The notes beneath the pieces are model-generated. The model was not told the origin of the DNA and did not search any database. It saw only the letters and a program-made list of their open reading frames with translations. From NCBI GenBank assembly GCA_964250775.1, contig CAXUHK010000116.1, positions 1 to 13,000 of the forward strand: a DNA stretch of 13,000 nucleotides, read 5' to 3'. Source of the DNA: CAVRQM01 sp964250775. Lineage in GTDB: Bacteria; Pseudomonadota; Alphaproteobacteria; Acetobacterales; Acetobacteraceae. This document shows, piece by piece, positions 1 through 6,565 of this stretch; position 1 is the first letter of the stretch; every line of letters begins with the position of its first letter. The position numbers and the translations under genes were made by a program.

Positions 1-717
1 GGCCACGAGACCGACACCACGCTGATCGACCTCGCCGCCGACCGCCGCGCCGCGACCCCCACCGCCGCGGCCGAGCTGGCGGTGCCGTCGCGGGCACAGC
101 TCGCGACCGAGCTGCAGCAATCGGCGGCGCGGCTTTCGGGCGGCATCGGGCGGATGCTGCAGGAGGACCGCCTGGCGCTGGAGCGCGCGGCGCGCTCGCT
201 GCCCGACCTGCCGGGCGTCCTGGGCAACGCCCGCCTGCGTGTCGACGACCGCGCCCCGGGGCTGGTCTGGGCGCGCCCCACGCGGCGGGGGCCCGGGGGG
301 GGGGGGGTGCCCGGCCCCCAAGGCGGGATGCCGGATCTGCGCGCGACGCTGGCGGCGCGGAGGCACTCGCTGGAGCTCGCGGCCTCGCATCTGCGCACCG
401 GCCTGCGCCACGCCGTCTCGCTGCAGGCGGCGAGCGCCGGCCGGGTGCTGCCGCGCATGAGCCCTGCCCTGGTACGAGGCCGCATGCGCGAATTGCGGGT
501 GCGCGTCGAGGCCTTGGGCGAGCGGCTGGAATCCGTTTCGCATCACGGTGTGCTGGCGCGCGGCTACGCGGCGGTGTTCGACCCCGCCGGCACGCCGGTG
601 ACGGCGGCGCGCGAGGTGCGACCGGGCATGGCGCTGCGCATCGCCTTCGCCGACGGCGACGTGACGGCCCGCAGCGAGGGCGGCGGCAAGCCCGCAAGGC
701 AGCGCTCACTGCTGTAG
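1..717 (+). CDS. xseA: Exodeoxyribonuclease VII large subunit, C-terminal part (5' end outside window)
   Basis: Reading is open from base 1 with no start, so the gene enters from the left; 238 residues are visible of a family usually about 400-500 long. The first visible residues, GHETDTTLIDLAADRRAATP, are the strongly conserved end of the XseA catalytic domain. A long Ala/Arg/Leu-rich helical stretch follows, typical of the XseA coiled-coil region, and then the usual C-terminal ending (SHHGVLARGYAAVFD, VRPGMALRIAFADGDV). By family knowledge XseA with XseB degrades single-stranded DNA to oligonucleotides in repair and recombination; xseB is not in the window. Oddity: a 13-G run at 295-307 and its surroundings encode a Gly/Pro-rich patch (about residues 92-107 of the visible part) inside what should be a helical rod. 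The frame stays open, but I suspect a local sequence or assembly error. The identification itself is secure. Confidence 0.93.
   Translation, partial: GHETDTTLIDLAADRRAATPTAAAELAVPSRAQLATELQQSAARLSGGIGRMLQEDRLALERAARSLPDLPGVLGNARLRVDDRAPGLVWARPTRRGPGGGGVPGPQGGMPDLRATLAARRHSLELAASHLRTGLRHAVSLQAASAGRVLPRMSPALVRGRMRELRVRVEALGERLESVSHHGVLARGYAAVFDPAGTPVTAAREVRPGMALRIAFADGDVTARSEGGGKPARQRSLL
295..307. repeat. 13-G homopolymer inside xseA, probable assembly or sequencing artefact
   Basis: Thirteen consecutive G, flanked by further G and C runs (ggggg-ccc before, ccc and ccccc after). It encodes Gly residues in the helical part of XseA where Gly/Pro is not expected. The flanking protein matches the family on both sides in one frame, so the patch is either an in-frame insertion/expansion or a badly resolved spot. 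Confidence 0.6.
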
Positions 718-727
718 GACGGCATGG

Positions 728-742
728 CGCGGTAACGCCGCG
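728..742. terminator. Weak hairpin after xseA
   Basis: CGCGG (728-732), loop TAACG, CCGCG (738-742) form a perfect 5-bp stem 10 bases after the xseA stop. No T-run follows, so it is at most a weak or Rho-assisted 3' structure. A second small stem (GGCG-AAA-CGCC, 772-782) lies in the same spacer. The remainder of the 718-812 spacer shows only the ribosome binding site of the next gene. Confidence 0.25.
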
Positions 743-812
743 TCAAGACTTCGCGATCATCCTCCGTGCGTGGCGAAACGCCGCGCGTGCTGAAAAAAAC
801 GGAGACCCGATC

Positions 813-2484
813 GTGCTGAAATCCAACCTGTCCGGGGCGCAAGCCTCCGGCAAGGGCGCCCACGCGGCCGTCCCGGCCCTCGCCCTCCCCGCCCGCGCGG
901 CTGCCAATCTTTCAATTTCCCACCTGGCCGTCACCCGCGCGTTAGCGGCCGCCGCGGCCGCCCCCGCCCCCCACCCGCCCCGCCCCCCCCCCGNNNNNNN
1001 NNNACCCGCAGCCGCCGACACCACCGAACTTCCTCTCGCCCGACCTGTTCGACGCCGGCTGCATGAACCTCGACGCCTCGATGCTGGGCGCCGGCGCCAT
1101 GTCGTTCGTGCTCACCGACGCGCCCGAACTCACCATGTCCGCCACCGCCTCCATGGCGGGTGCCGCGCGCACCTCGGCGAACAGCGCCACGGCGCTGCAG
1201 GCATTCCTGGCGCGCTCGAAGTTCGCAGTCACCGGCAGCGGCATCCGCGTCGGCATCCTGTCGAACAGCTTCAACCTGCTGGGCGGCTACGCGCGCGACG
1301 TGGCCGACGGCGACCTGCCCGCCGGCATCCGCATCCTGGAGGAAGGCGCCGCCGGGGGCACCGACGAGGGCCGCGCCATGGCCGACCTGGTGCATCAGGT
1401 GGCTCCGGGCGCCAGCATCATGTTCCACACCGCGACCACCAGCGAGGCCGACTTCGCCGCCGGCATCAAGGCGCTGCAACAGGCCGGGTGCCAGATCATC
1501 GTCGACGACGTCTCGTACCTCGACGAGCCGTTCTTCCAAGACGGCGGCGTGCTGCAACAGGCAGTCGAGCAGGTGGTAGCCGCCGGCGCGAACTACTTCA
1601 CCTCCGCGAGCAACGAGGGCCAGAACTTCTTCCAGGCGGCCTGGAACCCGATCACCGCCCGCCTGCCCGGGCTGCCGGGCCTGTTCCGGACCGAGAACTT
1701 CGGCACGGCGCAGGCGCCGTCCTCGTTCATCAACCTGTCGGTGCCGGCCAACGGCACCTTCGCCATCGACCTGCAATGGGACCAGCCGTTCGCCGGCATC
1801 GGCGGCGGCGCGGGTTCGGCGAGCAGCCTCGCGATGGCGCTCTACACCAGCGACGGAAAGCTGGTCGGCACCGCCGGCGGGTTGCAGGTGCATCGCAACG
1901 CCGAGCAGTTGCTGCAGTTCACCAACCACACCGGCAGCGCCAACCTGAAGCTCGCGGTGTTCGCCAACGGCCTGACGCCGCCCAGCCTGATGAAGTTCAT
2001 CGTCTACGGCAACGCCACCATCGCGAGCGCCGGAGCCGGTGTCGGTTCGGGCACGGTGACCGGGCATGAGCTGGTCGGGGGCGCCAACACGGTGGGCGCC
2101 ATCAACTACGCCGCGACGCCGGCGTTCGGCGGCGGCGGCATGGTCGAGGGGTTCTCCTCGGTGGGCTCGGGCGAAATCCTGTTCGACGCCGCCGGCCATC
2201 GCCTGCCAGCCCCGGTCGATGCCGGCAAGGTGAGCTTCGTGGCGCCCGACGGCAGCGTCACCAGCGTGCTGGCGCCGTTCTTCGGCACCTCGGCCGCGGC
2301 CCCCAACGCGGCGGCGGTGGCGGCCCTGGTGCTGCAGGCCGACCCGGCGTTGAGCCCATACCAGGTCAGCGACATCCTGGCCCGCTCCGCCGCGCCGGTC
2401 TCGGCCGGCCTCGGCGCCGGGGGCGCGGGGCTGGTCCAGGCCGACGCGGCGGTGCAGATGGCGCTGGCGATGGTCGGCCATTGA
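813..2484 (+). CDS. Subtilisin-fold (S8-like) serine peptidase family protein with atypical active site; interrupted by an assembly gap
   Basis: The start is taken as GTG 813, preceded by GGAG (801-804) at 8 nt. About 60 N-terminal residues become Ala/Pro-rich and run into the N gap (994-1003). After the gap reading resumes in another frame as PQPPTPPNFLSPDLFDAG and continues to TGA 2484. Frames agree if the true gap is a multiple of three. S8-like landmarks, in order: VGILSNSF at the Asp site (Asn codon 1264-1266 where Asp is expected), TDEGRAMADLVHQVAPGA at the His site (Glu codon 1366-1368 aligned with His of HGTAMA), SASNEG with the likely oxyanion Asn (1612-1614), and FFGTSAAAP with the nucleophile Ser (2290-2292). 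A beta-rich insertion of about 200 residues lies between the last two motifs. No convincing signal peptide is visible, though the N-terminus is incomplete. Family membership is fairly sure; proteolytic activity is doubtful and substrate unknown. A 6-bp hairpin overlaps its stop. Confidence 0.8.
994..1003. other. Assembly gap (10 N) in the proline-rich linker of the S8-like gene
   Basis: Ten N, probably a placeholder length. The left flank is C-rich low-complexity sequence and both flanks encode Pro-rich peptide (PPRPPP before, PQPPTPP after). The frames on the two sides are compatible only if the real missing length is 0, 3, 6 ... bases, assuming the C-tract flank is correct. Confidence 0.9.
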
Positions 2485-2496
2485 CCGGCCTGGCCG
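2475..2496. terminator. Possible bidirectional terminator hairpin between convergent genes
   Basis: CGGCCA (2475-2480) and TGGCCG (2491-2496) form a 6-bp stem with a 10-nt loop. It overlaps the stop codon of the S8-like gene and lies 9 bp from the stop of the convergent response regulator gene (2506). Position fits a shared terminator in a 21-bp convergent spacer, but no T-run follows on either strand. Confidence 0.35.
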
Positions 2497-2505
2497 TGGC
2501 GCCGC

Positions 2506-2886
2506 TCACTCCCGGGGCACCGCCGCGGCCAGTGTCGTCTCCAGGACGGCGCGCAGGTCGGCCTCGCGGAACGGCTTCGCCAGCACCGGGACGTGACGGT
2601 AGCCCTCCCGCAGGTCGGCGGGGCCATAGCCGGTGACGAACACGCTGGGCAGGGCCCGCCCGGCGACCGCGTCGGCGACGGGGTAGGTGTCGCTGCCGTC
2701 CAGGTTCACGTCGAGGATCGCGACGTCGTAATCCAGCGTCCGCGCCGCCGCCAGCGCGCCGTCGAGCCGGCTCGCGACCCCGGCCACGGTGCAGCCCATG
2801 TCGGCCAGCATGTCTTCCAGCAGCAGCGCCACCATGGCCTCGTCCTCGACCAGCAGCACCCGGCAGTCGGCGATCGTCCTGCGCAA
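2506..2886 (-). CDS. Single-domain response regulator (receiver-only, FxTGYG type)
   Basis: A 126-residue protein that is a receiver domain and nothing else. From the chosen start: acidic pocket E14-D15 in LLVEDEAM, phospho-acceptor D59 in AILDVNLDG, switch T85 in FVTGYG, and K104 in VLAKPF. All phosphorylation residues are present. Start: TTG 2886, chosen because GGAG lies 7 nt upstream (minus strand) and there is no ATG or GTG between it and the domain. The FxTGYG motif resembles the FAT-GUY class of alphaproteobacterial single-domain regulators, some of which act in the general stress response; assigning that role here is inference. It is the last gene of a minus-strand group, 83 bp after the amidohydrolase, and no histidine kinase is in the window. 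Its ribosome binding site lies inside a 9-bp inverted repeat, suggesting separate translational or transcriptional control. Confidence 0.87.
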   Translation of the reverse strand: MRRTIADCRVLLVEDEAMVALLLEDMLADMGCTVAGVASRLDGALAAARTLDYDVAILDVNLDGSDTYPVADAVAGRALPSVFVTGYGPADLREGYRHVPVLAKPFREADLRAVLETTLAAAVPRE

Positions 2887-2889
2887 ATC

Positions 2890-2938
2890 CGTTCTCCGGC
2901 CGTGGTGGGGCGCCCTGCCTGGGCGTCGTCGGAGAACG
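2890..2938 (-). promoter_or_regulatory. Inverted repeat covering the ribosome binding site of the response regulator
   Basis: CGTTCTCCG (2890-2898) and CGGAGAACG (2930-2938) are a perfect 9-bp inverted repeat with a 31-bp spacer, extendable inward by a G-U and a C-G pair. On the minus strand the downstream arm contains the GGAG (complement 2894-2897) that positions the TTG start at 2886. If transcribed from upstream, the stem would hide this ribosome binding site. Alternatively it is a two-half-site protein operator. The repeat is visible; its function is inferred. Confidence 0.5.
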
Positions 2939-2969
2939 TTGCGCTCGCGCAGAAGTTGTGGCGGCGCGA

Positions 2970-3838
2970 TCAGGGCGGCGCCCCCAGCCGGTAGACCCGC
3001 GTCGCGGTGCCGCGGAACAGCGCCTCCAGCTCGGCCGCGCCGCAGCCGGCCACCGCACGCTCCACCAGGGCCACCCAGTCCGGGATGCGGTGCGTGCGGT
3101 GGGCCACCGGCCAGTCGCTGCCATACATCAGCCGGTCGAAGCCGAAGCAGTCGATGGCGTGCGCCAGGTACGGCATCACCTGCGCCACGGTCCAGCCAGG
3201 ATCGGCTTCGGTCAGCACGCCGGACAGCTTGCAGGTCACGTTCGGCAGGGCGGCGATCGCCCGCAGCTCGCTCCACCAGGGTTCGCGCAGGCCGTGCGCG
3301 ATGCCGGGCTTGCCGATATGGTCGAGCACGAACATCGTCTCGGGACAGCGCCGCGCCAGCTCGGCGGCGAACACCAGGCCCCAATGCTTCACGCAGAGGT
3401 CGAAGCTCAGCCCCGCGCGCCCCACCGCGCGGACGCCGGCGACGAAGCCGGGCGCCAGGCAGATGCCCGGATCGACCTCGCCCTGGATCAGCCGCCGCAC
3501 GCCGCGCAGGCGGCGCAGCCGGCCCAGCCGCGCCAGGTCCTCCACGACCGCTTCGCCGCGCTCGACCGGGGCGTGCGCCACGATGGCCGCGATGCGCGGG
3601 TCGGCGTCGGCCCAGGCCTGCACCCGCGCCGCCTCGGTCAAATGGTGGCCGGGGTCGACCGCCACTTCGACGAACACCAGGCGCTCGACGGCGACGCCCG
3701 CGCACGCGGCGTCGAACTCCGCCAGCGTGCTGCGCCGGTCGAGCACGGGGTCGCCGCGCAGCCAGCCATACGGCAGCAGCGCCGGGTNNNNNNNNNNTAC
3801 AAATGCACGTGGCTGTCGATCAGCGGGAACGGCGGCAT
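2970..3838 (-). CDS. Amidohydrolase family protein (COG3618-type TIM-barrel hydrolase), split by a gap
   Basis: A metal-dependent hydrolase of the amidohydrolase superfamily, the group that includes lactonase-like and 2-pyrone-4,6-dicarboxylate hydrolase-like enzymes; the substrate cannot be told. Start ATG 3838 gives MPPFPLIDSHVHL with the HxH metal motif. After the gap (3788-3797) the protein continues as PALLPYGWLRGDPVLDRR in another frame and runs to TGA 2970. If two bases are missing instead of ten, the join reads HLYDPALLPYGWL, matching the HLWDP pattern of this family, and gives about 286 residues, a normal length. Further landmarks are FVLDHIGKPGI and LMYGSDWPV, the usual strand-end metal/active-site positions. 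The start lies one base after the stop of the CoA-binding gene, so translation is probably coupled. I treat the apparent frameshift as an assembly effect, not a pseudogene. Confidence 0.85.
3788..3797. other. Assembly gap (10 N) inside the amidohydrolase gene
   Basis: Ten N directly after the codons for SHVHL. On the minus strand the flanks read ...cat ttg ta and ac ccg gcg. The frames agree when the missing length is 2, 5, 8 ... bases; exactly two bases (for example cg) would complete Tyr-Asp and give HLYDP. The gap is therefore probably a very short real stretch. Confidence 0.9.
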
Positions 3839-3839
3839 C

Positions 3840-4253
3840 TCAGCCGAGGCCCAGCCGCGCCCACTCGATCGCCGGGCAGCGGTCCATCACCACCTCGACG
3901 CCCGCCGCGCGCGTCCGCGCCGCCGCCGCCTCGTCCACCACGCCCAACTGCATCCACACGACGCCGACGCCGAGCGCCACGGCGGCATCGACCACCGCGC
4001 CCGCTTGGTCCGAGGCGCGGAAGATGTCCACCATGTCGGGCACCGGACGCACCTCCTCCAGCCGCGCCCGCACCGTCTCGCCGAGCAGCTCCAGCCCGGC
4101 GACACCGGGGTTGACCGGGATCACCGCGAAGCCCTGGGCCTGCAGGAAACCCATGACCCCGTGGCTCGGCCGCTCCGGGCGGTTCGAGGCGCCGACCACC
4201 GCCACTGTGCGCACCCGTCGCAGGATCGCCGCAATGCGTGCATCCTCGCTCAT
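3840..4253 (-). CDS. CoA-binding domain protein (YccU-like)
   Basis: A 137-residue single Rossmann-type CoA_binding domain. It shows VAVVGASNRPERPSHGVMGFL near the N-terminus (glycine-rich nucleotide loop), VIPVNPG after the second strand, PDMVDIFRASDQAG, VWMQLGVVDEAAA and a closing VVMDRCPAIEW, all typical of the YccU group. Members bind CoA or acyl-CoA, but a clear cellular role is not established. ATG 4253 is preceded on the minus strand by AGGGGAGA at good distance, which supports this start. It is the first gene of the minus-strand group leading into the amidohydrolase, and its start codon is 24 bp from that of the divergent betA-like gene, so promoters for the two must overlap each other or extend into coding sequence. 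Confidence 0.88.
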   Translation of the reverse strand: MSEDARIAAILRRVRTVAVVGASNRPERPSHGVMGFLQAQGFAVIPVNPGVAGLELLGETVRARLEEVRPVPDMVDIFRASDQAGAVVDAAVALGVGVVWMQLGVVDEAAAARTRAAGVEVVMDRCPAIEWARLGLG

Positions 4254-4277
4254 CGCATTCTCTCCCCTGGTGACACC

Positions 4278-5942
4278 ATGCCCGACGCCGCCTCCGAGTA
4301 CGACTATATCATCGTGGGCGCCGGTTCCGCCGGCTGCGTGCTGGCCGACCGGCTGAGCGAGGATCCCGGGCATCGCGTGCTGGTGCTGGAGTTCGGTGGC
4401 TCGGACCGCTCGGCGCTGATCCAAATGCCGGCGGCGCTGTCGATGCCGATGAACATGGCGAGGTACAACTGGGGCTACCAGAGCGAGCCGGAGCCGCATC
4501 TCGGCGGGCGGGTGATGAACACCCCGCGCGGCAAGGTGCTGGGCGGCTCGTCGTCGATCAACGGCATGGTCTACGTGCGCGGCAACCCGTTCGACTTCGA
4601 CCGCTGGGAGCGGGCCGGCGCGCGCGGCTGGGGCTACCGCGACGTGCTGCCGTATTTCCGCCGGGCGGAGGGCCGCGCCGCCGGTTCCGACGAGTACCGC
4701 GGCGGCGACGGCCCGTTGCGCACCCGCGTGGGCGGGCTGGACAACCCGTTGTACCACGCCTGGATCGAGGCCGGACGCCAGGCCGGCTACCCGATGACCG
4801 AGGACATCAACGGCTTCCAGCAGGAAGGCTTCGGCCGCATGGACATGACCGTCCACGCCGGCCGCCGCTGGAGCGCCGCCAACGCCTACTTGCGCCCGGC
4901 GATGGCGCGCGCCAACCTCGTCGTGCTGACCCACGCCCGCGCCACCGCCGTGACCTTCGACGGCAACCGCGCCACCGGCGTGCGCTACGCCCGCCACGGC
5001 GAGACCCGGCTGGCCCGGGCGCGCGAGGTCGTGCTGGCCGGCGGCCCGATCGCCTCGCCGCAATTGCTGCTGCTCTCCGGTGTCGGGCCGGCAGCGCAAC
5101 TGGCCGAGCACGGCATCGCGGCGCGCCACGACCTGCCGGGGGTGGGCGAGAACCTGCAGGACCACCTCGAATTCTACTTCCAGGTGGCGAGCAAGCTGCC
5201 GGTGACGCTGTACCCGACGCAGAAGCCGCTGGCCAAGGCGGCGATCGTCGCCCGCTGGCTGCTGCGCCATGACGGGCTGGGGGCCACCAACCATTTCGAG
5301 AGCTGCGGCTTCATCCGCAGCGGGCCGGGCGTGCCCTACCCCGACATCCAGTACCATTTCCTGCCGCTCGCGGTGCGCTACGACGGCCGCGTGGTGGCCG
5401 AGGGCCATGGCTTCCAGGCGCATGTCGGCCCGATGCGCAGCCGCAGCCGCGGCTGGGTGCGGCTGGCTTCGGCCGACCCGACTGCGGCGCCGCGCATCCG
5501 CTTCAACTACATGAGCCAGCCGGAGGACTGGGCCGAGTTCCGCGCCTGTGTCCGCCTCACCCGCGAGATCTTCGCGCAAGCGGCGTTCGACCCGTATCGC
5601 GGCCGCGAAATCCAGCCCGGCGCGGCCGTCGCCGGGGACGCGCAGATCGACGAGTTCGTGCGCCAGCATGTCGAGAGCGCCTACCACCCCTGCGGCACCT
5701 GCCGCATGGGCGAGGTGGACGACCCGCTCGCGGTGGTCGACGCCCAGGCGCGGGTGATCGGGCTCGACGGGCTGCGAGTGGTCGACAGTTCGATCATGCC
5801 GTTCGTCACCACCGGCAACCTCAACGCTCCCACCATCATGATCGGCGAGAAGGTGGCGGACGCGCTGCTGGGCCGGCCGCCGCTGGCCGCCTCGAACGCG
5901 CCCGCCTACCAGGCCAAGGGCTGGCAGGTCGCGCAGCGGTGA
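4278..5942 (+). CDS. betA: Choline dehydrogenase-like GMC-family flavoprotein
   Basis: The 554-residue length equals that of choline dehydrogenase (about 556). N-terminal YDYIIVGAGSAGCVLADRL is the FAD dinucleotide-binding motif, with the ribose-binding Glu in LVLEFGG. Then come GKVLGGSSSINGMVYVRGN (GMC signature 1), AGGPIASPQLLLLSGVGP (signature 2), LPGVGENLQDHLEFY and NIQYHFLP-like IQYHFLPLAV, very close to BetA. The catalytic region AYHPCGTCRMG places His at 470, and TTGNLNAPTIMIGEK supplies the second active-site Asn (514/516). By family knowledge BetA oxidises choline to betaine aldehyde and feeds electrons to the membrane chain. ATG 4278 is preceded by GGTGA, a usable Shine-Dalgarno. 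No betB, betI or choline transporter is nearby, so it may act on another alcohol; the symbol reflects sequence resemblance. Confidence 0.82.
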   Translation: MPDAASEYDYIIVGAGSAGCVLADRLSEDPGHRVLVLEFGGSDRSALIQMPAALSMPMNMARYNWGYQSEPEPHLGGRVMNTPRGKVLGGSSSINGMVYVRGNPFDFDRWERAGARGWGYRDVLPYFRRAEGRAAGSDEYRGGDGPLRTRVGGLDNPLYHAWIEAGRQAGYPMTEDINGFQQEGFGRMDMTVHAGRRWSAANAYLRPAMARANLVVLTHARATAVTFDGNRATGVRYARHGETRLARAREVVLAGGPIASPQLLLLSGVGPAAQLAEHGIAARHDLPGVGENLQDHLEFYFQVASKLPVTLYPTQKPLAKAAIVARWLLRHDGLGATNHFESCGFIRSGPGVPYPDIQYHFLPLAVRYDGRVVAEGHGFQAHVGPMRSRSRGWVRLASADPTAAPRIRFNYMSQPEDWAEFRACVRLTREIFAQAAFDPYRGREIQPGAAVAGDAQIDEFVRQHVESAYHPCGTCRMGEVDDPLAVVDAQARVIGLDGLRVVDSSIMPFVTTGNLNAPTIMIGEKVADALLGRPPLAASNAPAYQAKGWQVAQR

Positions 5943-6019
5943 CGCTGGCGCCGCGGCCATGCGCCTTGCCCCCAAGCCATCGGCGCTACATGTTGACCGC
6001 GCGACAAGGAGTTGCGCCG

Positions 6020-6361
6020 ATGGCGGGGGTTCGGCCGAAATTGTCCGGGTGGCCCTGGGTCCGGGCCGTTGCTGTCCTGCTCGCAGGCGTGGCCGCCGGC
6101 GTCAGCCATGCCCAGGACGCGCCGGATAAGCCGATCGTCAACATGCCCGATGGCGTCCAGGCCGCGCCGCTCACCTCGACCATGGTGCTGCATCCGGACC
6201 CGCAATGCCCCGGCATGGCCAACTTCCGCAGCGACTCGATCAGCTACACGGAATGGGCCAACAACAAGGTGGTCTCCACCTGGACTAACACCACCGAGAC
6301 GTTCCTGGGCTGCGTCGAGACCGACCCGGGCGCGCCCGACCCGGCACCGCCCGCTCCGTAA
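6020..6361 (+). CDS. Small secreted protein of unknown function
   Basis: 113 residues from ATG 6020, preceded by AAGGAG (6006-6011) at 8 nt. The frame could be extended upstream to near the end of betA, but this ribosome binding site and the signal peptide decide the start. Residues 1-31 form a classical Sec signal: basic N-region (R5, K7, R15), hydrophobic VAVLLAGVAAGV, and a signal peptidase I site SHA|Q. The mature part has about 82 residues with two cysteines (C63, C98) that could form a disulfide, four Trp/Tyr-containing polar segments (YTEWANN, STWTNT), and a Pro/Ala-rich tail. I recognise no family. It lies 77 bp after betA on the same strand; co-transcription is possible but not shown. 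A periplasmic location is inferred from the signal peptide. Confidence 0.75.
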   Translation: MAGVRPKLSGWPWVRAVAVLLAGVAAGVSHAQDAPDKPIVNMPDGVQAAPLTSTMVLHPDPQCPGMANFRSDSISYTEWANNKVVSTWTNTTETFLGCVETDPGAPDPAPPAP

Positions 6362-6382
6362 GCGAGGCCTCTCGAGCTTCGC

Positions 6383-6511
6383 TTACCGTGAGTTGATGAT
6401 GGCTTCCCCGAGATGGACCATGGCCGCGAAGCCGGTATCGGTCTTGTCGCTGCGCATGGCCACTCGCCTGAACTCATCCGCCAAGCTGGCCCGGCCGTTG
6501 GCAAACGCCTG
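6383..6511 (-). pseudogene. Transposase C-terminal remnant (IS5-like)
   Basis: On the minus strand a 42-codon stretch ending in TAA (6383) reads DEFRRVAMRSDKTDTGFAAM followed by VHLGEAIINSR. This is the typical C-terminal end of IS5-group DDE transposases (LK-FRRVA-R-DKT--SF-A-I-LA-A-I pattern). Upstream the frame hits a stop (complement 6512-6514) and no DDE catalytic residues or start are present, so only the tail survives. It lies between the secreted-protein gene and the hydrolase gene. Family placement is from pattern memory, not a search. Confidence 0.65.
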
Positions 6512-6565
6512 TCAAGCTTGGATCACGAACGCCGGGTCGTGGGGATGGCCAACCCGCGACCGGCC

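Noticed and set aside
931..2481. Long minus-strand open frame (516 codons) opposite the S8-like gene
   Set aside because: Its translation is low-complexity Arg/Gly/Ala/His without motifs, crosses the N gap, and is the usual result of GC-rich codon bias; the plus strand carries clear peptidase motifs.
2887..3705. Upstream extension of the response regulator frame into the amidohydrolase region
   Set aside because: The extra sequence is a frame shadow of the amidohydrolase, and the TTG at 2886 has a good ribosome binding site directly before the receiver domain.
2958..4277. Open frame joined upstream of the betA-like start
   Set aside because: It is antisense to the amidohydrolase and CoA-binding genes and crosses a gap; BetA homology begins exactly at 4278.
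5947..5965. GGCGC/GCGCC hairpin just after betA as a terminator
   Set aside because: The stem is only 5 bp with a 9-nt loop and is followed by C-rich sequence; such stems are common by chance in this GC-rich DNA.
4254..5975. Minus-strand frame running through the whole betA-like gene into the CoA-binding gene
   Set aside because: Only the part from ATG 4253 down has family motifs; the rest is an antisense shadow without recognisable domains.
6120..6361. Small secreted protein as a c-type cytochrome or lipoprotein
   Set aside because: There is no CxxCH motif, and no cysteine lies at the end of the signal peptide to form a lipobox.
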